This document shows positions 1 through 6,122 of a DNA stretch of 7,271 nt, one piece after another. This DNA comes from Mycobacterium sp. (GTDB lineage: Bacteria > Actinomycetota > Actinomycetes > Mycobacteriales > Mycobacteriaceae). The number at the start of each line of letters is the position of its first letter. Position 1 is the stretch's first letter. The notes under the pieces are model-generated. The model was not told where the DNA came from. It saw only the letters and a list, made by a program, of their open reading frames with translations, and ran no database searches. The DNA lies in the NCBI GenBank assembly GCA_018882545.1, contig VERS01000094.1, positions 1 through 7,271 on the forward strand, written 5' to 3'. Position numbers and translations under genes: made by a program.

Positions 1-1
1 A

Positions 2-2722
2 CCCCGAGCCGTGGCCCCGGCCGGCTCCGCCGCGCCGATCTTCCCCGCTGTGCGTCCCGGCGCGGCCTTCGCCGCCCCGGCCCCGGTCGCGTCGGGGACG
101 CCGGGGGTACTTGCACTGAGCACGGGGCTGCTGGCAGTGACCGGCATCGCGGGACCGCAGGGTGGCGGCCCCGCTCCCGTTCCTCCCGGCGGCAACCCGC
201 TGCAGACCGCGCTGCTGGGGCTGGGCGCGCGCCGCGGCACCATCACGGCCGCCGCGTCGGCGGCCGCCGGGCAGCCGGTGAGCGCAGCCACGTCCCCCCT
301 TAATCCGTTCGTCGGGGGCGCGGGCCCGGTGGTCGCGGGGAAGGGTCCGATCGCGGCGGCGCTGTGCGCGCTGTTCCGGGAGATCCGCTATCAGCTCTTC
401 GACCGCAGGCCCACGGCCTCTCCCAGCCAGCTGCGCGGGACCATCGGGCCGGAGGAGGGCACGCTCAACGCCTGGGATGCCGACGGCGATCCCCTGAAGT
501 TCACCGTCACAGCCGCGCCGAAGCACGGGACGGTCAGCGTCGATGCGGACGGTTTCTACGTCTACACCCCGGGTGCGGACCTGGCTCGCACCGGCGGGAC
601 CGATTCCTTCACCGTCAGGGTCGCCGACGCCGGAGTCCATCTGCAGACACTGTTCGGGCTGCCCGCGCACGGCACCACGGTCAACGTGCCGGTCACTGTG
701 CCGCGACCGTTGTTCGGCGCCGACAACAGCGCCCCCGTCTACACCCTGCACAACGCCAGCCAGGTCGCGGTGCAGATCGCCGGGTACACCGTCAACGGGT
801 CGGCGGTGCACCCCAAGGTCGGCACGGTCCTGTCCCCGGCCGGCACCGACGGGGAGACCGCGCTCTTCCAGATCCCCGACGGCGCACAGGTGACGGTGAG
901 CCTCAACCCGGTGGGTGTCAGCCACTACGGCGTTGTGCAAGCCATCCCGGTAGGCGGTGGTTTCAATACGCCGACGGCGTTGGCGGTCAACGCCGGCGGC
1001 GCCAACGCCTACGCCGCCTCGGGCGATCGCGTATTCGTGATCGACACCGGACTGGGAACCGTCACCACCGGCATCCCGATCGTTCCCGACTGGGCCGGCG
1101 GCAACAGCGTCACCGATGTGGTGGTCAGCCCCGACGGCACTCGCGTGTATGCCGCGTACTTCGTCGACGGCGCAGCAACTCACTCGTTGTCGGTGATCGA
1201 TACCCGCTCGGGCAGCCCCGCCTACAACCAGGTGATCTCCACGATCGATCTGGGTGCGGGCAGCACGCGCAATACGGGTTTGGCGGTCAGCCCGGATGGC
1301 GCCCGCGTTTACGTCTCCGACGCGAACCAAGGCACCGTGTCGGTGATCGACACCGCCACCAACGCTGTCGTCGGTTCCCCGATCACGGTCGGCGCCGTCC
1401 CGTCCACGGTGGCGGTCAGCCGTGACGGCGAGCGCGTTTACGTCCTCAACGCCGGGGACGGCACGGTGTCGGTGATCGGCGCGAACACCAACACCGTCGG
1501 CTCCGCCATCGTGGTCGGCGGAAAGCCGACCGTGGCGACGATCAGCCCCGACGGCACCCGCCTCTACGTCGTCGATGGGGGGAACAACGTCAGCCAGCCC
1601 ACTGTGTCGGTGATCGACACGGCCACCGCCACCGTCGTCGGCTCCCCGATCCCGTTCGGCGTCAAAGTGCAGACCCAACCCGAGTTCGGCTTCGACGTGG
1701 GAAATTCGGCGGTCAGTCCGGACGGCAAGCGCCTTTACATCGCCAACAGCTTCTTCGACAACGGGATCAACGACTTCACGGGCGTCGTATCGGTGATCGA
1801 CACCGACCCGGCAAGCCCGACCTACAACACCGAGATCGCCGCCGTATCCACCGGCGTGGACACCAACGCTGTGGCGGTCAGCGCTGATGGCACTCTGTAT
1901 GCGCTGTCTTACAACTCCGATGTGCTGCAGGTACTCAACGTGAATCTGGCCGGCTCGGATGCCGGAACGGCCCAGTACACCGTCACGCTGGGGGCCTCGG
2001 AGGGATGCTCGTCCGCCATCGGTGCCCTCTGCAAGGTCTCCGGCAACGACGCCTACCTGTTGGACGCCCCTGGGACGGTGGTGATCGTTCCCGTCGCCCA
2101 AGCGCAGCGGCAGTCGGACACGCTGGGTTATCTGTGCGTCCAGGCCGATTCGAACTGCACGTTCACCTACGACGCAAGCAAGAAGTACGCCACCGGGTTT
2201 TCCGATCCCGTATTCCCCGATGGCTTCACCATCTACAGCAACGCGACGAGCTCGCCGAGCACCAGCCAGTACGCGGTCAGCACCACCGCGACCACCACCA
2301 GCAGCTGGCAATACGCCCTGAATGTCTCGGCGTCGGCCGGAATCAAATTCGCCGACTGGCTCAACACGCAGGTCTCGACGTCCTACACCACGACCACGGG
2401 GACCACGGTGGCCAATTCGCAGACCTTCAACCAGTCGCTGACCCAGACCGTTCAGCCGGGTGAGACGCTGTTCCTGTACATGGAGACACCGGTCTACCGG
2501 TTCTACGGCGACTGGACGGTGCGCTACGGCAACACCACGTATTCGTTGACGGACGTATGGTTCGACTCCCCCTACAGTGCCGGAACCGCTCAGATCGCGG
2601 CGTACACCTGCAAAACCGGTTCGCAGGAATGCACCGACCTGCGCGAGGGCAAACTGCCCACCGACTCCGCCGGCAACCCTCTCGGGTTCGGGCCCTCCAT
2701 CTACAGCACGACGAGAAGCTGA
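2..2722 (+). CDS. Large exported surface protein: Ig-like domain, YncE/YVTN beta-propeller and aerolysin-like C-terminal module (5' partial)
   Basis: The reading frame is open to the left edge. A GTG at 11 is available, but no signal peptide is visible, so the true start probably lies upstream. Numbering from that GTG, residues 1-130 are an Ala/Pro/Gly-rich stalk ending in a segment (FREIRYQLFDRRPT, about 122-135) that, from memory, precedes the repeats in mycobacterial surface proteins. Residues 138-230 form an Ig/cadherin-like domain (DADGDPLKFTV, then HGTVSV, YVYTPGADL and DSFTVRV). Residues 240-312 form a short beta-rich segment. Residues 318-646 hold YVTN/YncE repeats with the signatures AVSPDGxRVYV and TVSVIDTAT. 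Residues 650-903 have three close cysteine pairs (666/674, 709/716, 867/874) and an alternating Ser/Thr-rich beta-hairpin region. I infer a secreted or wall-associated binding protein. The propeller call is secure; substrate and role are unknown. It ends 37 bases before the LuxR-type gene and could be co-transcribed with it. Confidence 0.88.
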   Translation, partial: PRAVAPAGSAAPIFPAVRPGAAFAAPAPVASGTPGVLALSTGLLAVTGIAGPQGGGPAPVPPGGNPLQTALLGLGARRGTITAAASAAAGQPVSAATSPLNPFVGGAGPVVAGKGPIAAALCALFREIRYQLFDRRPTASPSQLRGTIGPEEGTLNAWDADGDPLKFTVTAAPKHGTVSVDADGFYVYTPGADLARTGGTDSFTVRVADAGVHLQTLFGLPAHGTTVNVPVTVPRPLFGADNSAPVYTLHNASQVAVQIAGYTVNGSAVHPKVGTVLSPAGTDGETALFQIPDGAQVTVSLNPVGVSHYGVVQAIPVGGGFNTPTALAVNAGGANAYAASGDRVFVIDTGLGTVTTGIPIVPDWAGGNSVTDVVVSPDGTRVYAAYFVDGAATHSLSVIDTRSGSPAYNQVISTIDLGAGSTRNTGLAVSPDGARVYVSDANQGTVSVIDTATNAVVGSPITVGAVPSTVAVSRDGERVYVLNAGDGTVSVIGANTNTVGSAIVVGGKPTVATISPDGTRLYVVDGGNNVSQPTVSVIDTATATVVGSPIPFGVKVQTQPEFGFDVGNSAVSPDGKRLYIANSFFDNGINDFTGVVSVIDTDPASPTYNTEIAAVSTGVDTNAVAVSADGTLYALSYNSDVLQVLNVNLAGSDAGTAQYTVTLGASEGCSSAIGALCKVSGNDAYLLDAPGTVVIVPVAQAQRQSDTLGYLCVQADSNCTFTYDASKKYATGFSDPVFPDGFTIYSNATSSPSTSQYAVSTTATTTSSWQYALNVSASAGIKFADWLNTQVSTSYTTTTGTTVANSQTFNQSLTQTVQPGETLFLYMETPVYRFYGDWTVRYGNTTYSLTDVWFDSPYSAGTAQIAAYTCKTGSQECTDLREGKLPTDSAGNPLGFGPSIYSTTRS
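962..1948 (+). repeat. Degenerate tandem repeats encoding YVTN/YncE beta-propeller blades
   Basis: About seven imperfect blade units of roughly 40-55 codons are seen within the large surface-protein gene. Each unit combines a strand like AVSPDGTRVYV with a strand like GTVSVIDTATNxVVGSPI. At DNA level the phrase gtgtcggtgatcgacac recurs with small changes near 1186, 1338, 1464, 1604 and 1788. The repeats are protein-driven rather than a mobile repeat. They are cysteine-free, unlike the segments that follow. Confidence 0.85.
2222..2560 (+). other. Putative aerolysin/ETX-MTX2-like beta-hairpin module within the surface protein
   Basis: This covers residues about 738-850 of the large protein. 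Residues 765-780 alternate perfectly: W766, Y768, L770, V772, A774, A776, I778 and F780 lie on one face, with polar or small residues between them. A short loop (ADWLN) and a second Ser/Thr-rich strand run follow (TQVSTSYTTTTGTT, then QTFNQSLTQTV). Next comes a turn PGETLFLYM and a strand YRFYGDWTVRYG. Known aerolysin-fold toxins such as epsilon toxin show this same order: a Ser/Thr-rich strand, an amphipathic insertion hairpin, a Ser/Thr-rich strand, then V-x-P-G-x-x-V/L. The match is by pattern, not by computed alignment, so membrane insertion is a hypothesis. A non-toxic beta-sandwich is the main alternative. Confidence 0.5.
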
Positions 2723-2742
2723 GTAATCGCGACTGCCGCGTC

Positions 2743-2750
2743 TAGGGTGA
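2743..2750 (+). promoter_or_regulatory. Ribosome-binding site or near-leaderless -10 element ahead of the LuxR-type gene
   Basis: The sequence tagggtga lies 9 bases before the ATG at 2760. GGTGA (2746-2750) can pair with the 16S anti-Shine-Dalgarno tail. TAGGGT (2743-2748) also fits the mycobacterial TANNNT -10 consensus and would give a leader of only about 5 bases. No convincing -35 is visible. The two readings cannot be separated from sequence alone. The RBS reading fits read-through from the gene ending 37 bases upstream. Confidence 0.4.
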
Positions 2751-2759
2751 GTTAAGCCC

Positions 2760-4382
2760 ATGGCCGACACCCATGACGACGACGTTCTCGCCGCGCGGGC
2801 CGCGTGCTCGCGCGGAGATTGGCGCGCCGCCTACGAGGCCTTCGGGCGCGCGAGCCAGACCGCGGAGTTGGACACCGACGACCTGTCCACGTTCGGCATG
2901 GTCGCGTGGCGGTTGGGGTACGGCCGGGAATCAATCCGGCTGTCCGAGGAGGCATTCAACCGGTTGACCGCCGAGAACCAACCGCAGAGGGCGGCGATGA
3001 AGGCCGTCGAAGTCGCCCTGCAGTGGTTGAACGGCGGCGATCTGACGATCACCCGGGTTTGGCTGAATCGGGCCCGGCGGCTGGTCGAACAGTCACCGGA
3101 TGATGAGGCGCTGGCGTATCTGCTGTACGTGGATTCGCAGGTGGCCATCCGTGAGGGCCGGTTCGACGACGGGTCGCAGCTTGCGGAGCAGTTGCAGGAG
3201 TTCGTCAGCCGGGTCGACTCGCCGGGGTTGAATGCGCTCTGCCGGGCCGCGAACGGGCTGGCCAAGCTTCCCTTCGCCCGCACCAATGAGGGCTTCGCAG
3301 AACTGGACGAGGCGATGATGCCGGTCCTGGCCGGCCAGGTGCCGGTGGACTGGGCCGGTGACATCTACTGCGGCGTGATCTACGAATGCCATCGGCTCGG
3401 GGATTTGAGCCGCATGAAGACGTGGACCACCGCGATGGACAAGTGGCGCGAGGGGCCGCAGGTTGCGGCGTCGTGGTACGGCACCACCTGCGAGATCCAC
3501 AAGTGGCAATTACTCAGTGCCACAGACGATTACCGGGTGTTGGAGGAGAGGCTGACGAACGCCCTCGGCGGGATCGAGGATTTCCACGCGCCGACGGCGG
3601 GGGAGGGCTACTACGAACTCGGGGACCTGCGTCGCCGGCAGGGCGATCTCGACGGCGCCCGCGCTGCTTTCGCGCGGGCCCGGGAGATCGGATTCGATCC
3701 CCAGCCCGGTGAGGCGCTGCTGCGCTGTCAACTCGGTGATGCGGCCGGCGCCGGAGACGATCTGCGGATGCGGATGGACGTCGAAGACGAGGTCGGCCGT
3801 ATCCGGCTACTGCCCGCAGCCGTCGAGATAGCCCTGGCCCGAGACAGCATCGACGAGGCGGACCGCTACTGCGGCGAACTCGAGGAGGGCGCTGAGAAGT
3901 TCGACTCGCCCGGTTTCCGGGCGTGGGCACTGCATTCCCGCGGGGCGGTGCTGGTCAGACAACGCCGCGAAGCTGAAGCCCTGCCCGTTCTGCAGGAAGC
4001 GCTGCGGCGGTATCGCACCACCCAGCGGCGCTACGAGATGGCCCAGGTTTTCGAGTGGATGTCGCAGGCCCGCAGGGCAATCGGCGACGCGGCAGGCGCG
4101 GCCTCCGATGCGGCCAACGCCGAGTCGGTCTACCACCAACTCGGCGCGCAGCCGACCCGGGTGCTCCAGCGGTCCGCCCCCGGGGGGCTGACCGCGCGGG
4201 AGGCCGAGGTGCTCGCCCGGGTCGCTGCCGGGGCGTCCAACCGCGAAGTCGCCAAGCAGTTGTTCATCAGCGACAAGACCGTCGGCCGGCATCTGGCCAA
4301 CATCTTCGTCAAGCTCGGGGTCACCTCGCGCACGGCCGCAGCCGCCTGGGCCCACGACAACGGGGTGCTGCACGGATCGTGA
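2760..4382 (+). CDS. TPR-repeat transcriptional regulator with C-terminal LuxR-type helix-turn-helix
   Basis: This 540-residue protein is predicted to be cytoplasmic. Residues 10-460 are almost entirely helical and Ala/Arg/Glu-rich, with recognisable tetratricopeptide-like units, for example about 283-312 (YYELGDLRRRQGDLDGARAAF) and 388-420. These probably form a solenoid that senses a protein or ligand. Residues 476-537 are a GerE/LuxR DNA-binding domain: LTAREAEVLARVAAGASN, then REVAKQLFISDKTV and RHLANIFVKLGV, with the recognition helix about 504-519. There is no receiver domain, autoinducer-binding domain or Walker A/B ATPase, so it is neither a classical response regulator nor a LAL/MalT protein. 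The ATG is supported by the GGTGA 9 bases upstream. Its TGA overlaps the next gene's GTG, which suggests coupled translation with the DUF4239 protein. Target genes are unknown. Confidence 0.87.
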   Translation: MADTHDDDVLAARAACSRGDWRAAYEAFGRASQTAELDTDDLSTFGMVAWRLGYGRESIRLSEEAFNRLTAENQPQRAAMKAVEVALQWLNGGDLTITRVWLNRARRLVEQSPDDEALAYLLYVDSQVAIREGRFDDGSQLAEQLQEFVSRVDSPGLNALCRAANGLAKLPFARTNEGFAELDEAMMPVLAGQVPVDWAGDIYCGVIYECHRLGDLSRMKTWTTAMDKWREGPQVAASWYGTTCEIHKWQLLSATDDYRVLEERLTNALGGIEDFHAPTAGEGYYELGDLRRRQGDLDGARAAFARAREIGFDPQPGEALLRCQLGDAAGAGDDLRMRMDVEDEVGRIRLLPAAVEIALARDSIDEADRYCGELEEGAEKFDSPGFRAWALHSRGAVLVRQRREAEALPVLQEALRRYRTTQRRYEMAQVFEWMSQARRAIGDAAGAASDAANAESVYHQLGAQPTRVLQRSAPGGLTAREAEVLARVAAGASNREVAKQLFISDKTVGRHLANIFVKLGVTSRTAAAAWAHDNGVLHGS

Positions 4383-5158
4383 GCCGTTGGTTGGTGAGCA
4401 ACGTCCCGGCATGGCTGCTGCTACTCGGACTGATCGTCGTCGCTGTCGGTGTTTCGGTGGGCCTGCAGGCCTATCTCCGGCGCCGGCCCTTCCGCGTGAA
4501 GAGCGATGCGACGAAGTTCTTCCCACTCATGGCAACCATATTCGCTTTCTCGACCGGGTTTCTCGTCAACAGCCTGTGGGGTCAGATCAACGCCGCCGAC
4601 GCCAAAATCCGCGACGAGGGCGCGGCCGGGGTTCAATTGGCCCGCGATCTGGCCGCGTTCGACTCAGCGGATCGGGACCGGATCCGGCAGAGCCTGCTGG
4701 CCTACGAACGTGCGGCCGAAGCCGAATGGTCGCTGAGCATCCAGGGCCAGTCATCCCCGGCCGCCGGCGATGCTCTCTGGCGTGTGTACGAGGCGTATGG
4801 GAAGGTCGAGACCCGCACTGCTTTCCAGAAGCAGATGCTCTCGACATCGTTCGCCAATTTGGACAAAGTCAGCCAAGCCCGTTCCGAGCGTGTGTTCACC
4901 GCTGCCACCGACCAGGGCCCGCCCTGGCCGATCTGGGTGGTCGTCGTCCTGATGGGTGGTGTGATCCTGGGCTGGTCGGTCGTCTCCGGCCTCACAGACG
5001 CCCAGATCCGCTTCCCGGTAGTGGCCACCGTGGCTGCTCTGGTGGCGGCTCAAGTGTTCCTCGTTCTGCAGTTGTCACACCCGTACATCGGTGAGGTAGC
5101 GACCTCCCCCGAACCGCTGAGCGAGGTCATCCGGGTGCTGACCGCGCCTCACCCGTGA
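4379..5158 (+). CDS. DUF4239 (bestrophin-like) four-helix membrane protein
   Basis: The protein has 259 residues if started at the GTG overlapping the regulator's TGA (GTGA). The frame stays open far upstream inside the regulator, but this start gives the family-like N terminus MSRWLVSNVP directly before the first membrane helix. Predicted helices are about 8-31, 46-66, 184-203 and 210-232, with both ends on the same side. The central soluble loop (about 70-180) is helical and charged. It contains WGQINAADAKIRDEGAA, a run I recognise from mycobacterial DUF4239 proteins. The family is distantly related to bestrophin-type channels, and its biochemical role is not established. The overlap with the LuxR-type gene suggests the two are made together, possibly as a membrane component signalling to, or controlled by, the TPR regulator. 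That link is inference. Confidence 0.82.
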   Translation: MSRWLVSNVPAWLLLLGLIVVAVGVSVGLQAYLRRRPFRVKSDATKFFPLMATIFAFSTGFLVNSLWGQINAADAKIRDEGAAGVQLARDLAAFDSADRDRIRQSLLAYERAAEAEWSLSIQGQSSPAAGDALWRVYEAYGKVETRTAFQKQMLSTSFANLDKVSQARSERVFTAATDQGPPWPIWVVVVLMGGVILGWSVVSGLTDAQIRFPVVATVAALVAAQVFLVLQLSHPYIGEVATSPEPLSEVIRVLTAPHP

Positions 5159-5202
5159 CGGTGAACGAGACCTGTGCCGGTTGGTAATTAGGATCGCGGT
5201 TC

Positions 5203-5236
5203 GCCGGGAGGGCCTCCTGCAGGAGGTCCTCCCGGC
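5203..5236. terminator. 34-base palindrome, probable bidirectional terminator between convergent genes
   Basis: GCCGGGAGGGCCTCCTG is followed immediately by CAGGAGGTCCTCCCGGC. This makes a 17-pair stem with no spare loop bases and a single imperfect pair at 5212/5227. That pair is G-U in a + strand transcript and an A/C mismatch in a - strand transcript. It sits 45 bases after the DUF4239 stop and 8 bases beyond the last base of the convergent secreted-protein gene. There is no U-tract, as is common for mycobacterial terminators. Confidence 0.7.
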
Positions 5237-5243
5237 TTCACCA

Positions 5244-5798
5244 TCAGTGTCCACAAGCCCCAGTGCCGCCGAGGTCGATACAGTGCGGCGCTCCGCCGTA
5301 GACATCCCAGTAGCCGTTCCCGTCCTTGTCGGTGTAGATCCAGATGTAGTTCGCGCCGGGTTTGGGGGAGCTTCCCGGCGGTGGGGTTCCAGTAGTGCCT
5401 TCTTCATACGTGCCGGGGCCGCAGTTGTAGCAGTCGGCCGCCGCAGCGGCTGCGGGCCGGAGCGGTTGGAGGGCCGGTGTGACCGGTTCTGCAGCAGCGC
5501 CAGTGGTGCCGGCTTCGTCGGCAGGGACGGCGGCCCCGTCGTGCGACTGCCGCTCGCGGCCGCCAAGCCGGGGGCCGCTGCGACTGACCGGCATCTGGAG
5601 CGCGGGATAGGTTCCGGCGTGGGGACCAGCACCGCCGTGGATGGTCGCATCCGTGGTTGCGGTGGTGCCCGGGTCCGAGGGTTGCGGTCCCGCCGGAGTG
5701 GCAGCGGCGGTCTCAGCCAGCCCGATGGCCAATGCTGCCAGCACCGGTGCGCACAACATGGCGAAGGTGATCTTCTTGGTGGCGTTCGTGGTGTTCAT
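5244..5798 (-). CDS. Secreted Ala/Pro-rich protein with C-terminal DKDGNG loop and four cysteines
   Basis: The protein has 184 residues. Residues 1-34 are a Sec signal peptide: MNTTNATKKI, hydrophobic core APVLAALAIGLA, and cleavage after an AAA motif. They match the leader of the divergent gene at 6123 closely. Residues 35-120 are a low-complexity Pro/Ala/Thr/Gly linker. The compact C terminus (121-184) has CYNC at 123-126, C173 and C182, which probably form disulfides outside the cell. It also has YIWIYTDKDGNGYWDVYGG at about 151-169, where D157, D159, N161 and G162 resemble a calcium-binding DxDxNG loop. The reading frame extends further upstream, but the MNT start is chosen because the shared TAACGT element lies exactly 7 bases before it and because of the paralogous leader. 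C16 does not fit a lipobox. I do not recognise a named family for the mature part. Confidence 0.8.
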   Translation of the reverse strand: MNTTNATKKITFAMLCAPVLAALAIGLAETAAATPAGPQPSDPGTTATTDATIHGGAGPHAGTYPALQMPVSRSGPRLGGRERQSHDGAAVPADEAGTTGAAAEPVTPALQPLRPAAAAAADCYNCGPGTYEEGTTGTPPPGSSPKPGANYIWIYTDKDGNGYWDVYGGAPHCIDLGGTGACGH

Positions 5799-5805
5799 GG
5801 TGACG

Positions 5806-5848
5806 ACGTTATGGCCCCCTCCCCGGCGGTGGCATCGGGCAAAAGATG
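5806..5848 (-). promoter_or_regulatory. Leaderless promoter of the - strand secreted-protein gene
   Basis: Read on the - strand, TAACGT (5806-5811) fits the mycobacterial TANNNT -10 consensus and ends 7 bases before the ATG, so transcription would start at or next to the start codon. An upstream box, CATCTTTTGCCCGATGCC (5831-5848), matches the divergent gene's box at 17 of 18 positions with identical spacing. The intervening bases are not conserved. The conserved upstream box may be a -35 region or an activator or repressor site. No canonical -35 is evident. Confidence 0.65.
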
Positions 5849-5896
5849 CGTCTGCCGTACCCACTCATGGTTCAAATGATGTAGACGGCCGGGTGG

Positions 5897-6079
5897 TCAG
5901 CCGGTCATAACGAGGTAGACCAAGAGTCCGCGTTCCAACTGCAGCATCGCCGCGGTCGACACCTTGCCGATGCGTTGCACCAACTTAGACCTGTGCGCCG
6001 TGGTGATCTTGTCGATCATGATGCAGCTCGGGGCGGCTGCATCATTTGCACTATCGGCGGTTTCGACAAATACATCTCT
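5897..6079 (-). pseudogene. MazF/PemK-type toxin remnant (C-terminal half only)
   Basis: Reading - strand from 6079 to a TGA at 5897-5899 gives 60 residues: RDVFVETADS, then PSCIMIDKITTAHRSKLVQR, IGKVSTAAMLQLERGLLVYL and VMTG. The order (V-E, then S-C-x-M-I-D-K-I-T-T, R-S-K-L, R-I-G, M-x-x-L-E-R-x-L-L-V-Y-L) is typical of the C-terminal half of actinobacterial MazF/PemK endoribonucleases. These are usually about 105-120 residues long and end in LGLA-like sequence. The N-terminal half with the catalytic arginine and the antitoxin gene are absent. In frame, a stop lies upstream at about 6101-6103, and family similarity ends where the duplicated promoter arm begins. An ATG at 6017-6019 would encode only 40 residues, so I judge it non-functional debris. 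Confidence 0.78.
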
Positions 6080-6115
6080 TGCCCGATGCCGCGCCGCTGG
6101 TCAGAGCCATAACGT
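6073..6115 (+). promoter_or_regulatory. Leaderless promoter of the + strand secreted-protein gene
   Basis: The box CATCTCTTGCCCGATGCC (6073-6090) and the -10-like TAACGT (6110-6115) repeat the layout of the divergent gene exactly. The hexamer again ends 7 bases before the ATG at 6123, and no Shine-Dalgarno sequence is present, so a leaderless mRNA is expected. The first 7 bases overlap the end of the mazF-like remnant. Confidence 0.65.
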
Positions 6116-6122
6116 CGCAGAC

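Noticed and set aside
364..1425. 353-codon + strand frame inside the surface-protein gene
   Set aside because: Arg/His-rich nonsense translation in the +1-shifted frame of well-supported propeller and Ig-like coding sequence.
4055..4378. Upstream extension of the DUF4239 frame into the regulator gene
   Set aside because: The extra 108 residues are Arg/Gly-rich shadow sequence; the family N terminus MSRWLVSNVP begins at the GTG at 4379.
3807..4526. Long - strand open frame (239 codons) opposite the LuxR-type and DUF4239 genes
   Set aside because: It covers the end of a clear HTH domain and the overlapping gene start on the other strand. Its translation is Arg/Gly/Pro-rich with no recognisable domain, as expected from high-GC third-position bias.
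5744..5760. Possible lipobox around the signal-peptide cysteine (C16) of the - strand secreted protein
   Set aside because: The preceding residues FAML do not fit [LVI][ASTVI][GAS]C, and the hydrophobic core continues past the cysteine.
5799..5864. Upstream start for the - strand secreted protein at 5864
   Set aside because: The added 22 residues are encoded by the conserved promoter boxes and would precede an otherwise complete signal peptide.
5181..5879. 232-codon + strand frame opposite the secreted protein at 5244-5798
   Set aside because: The - strand reading has a signal peptide, a paralogous leader and a conserved promoter. The + strand reading has none of these and runs through the terminator palindrome.
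5871..6048. Inverted 9-base match CATCATTTG near 5872-5880 and 6039-6047
   Set aside because: Short, with no extension and no matching target duplication. One copy lies inside the mazF-like remnant, so I do not read it as transposon ends.
5964..6122. N-terminal extension of the His-rich secreted protein to the ATG at 5964
   Set aside because: It would bury the signal peptide 53 residues inside and run across the mazF-like remnant and the conserved promoter.
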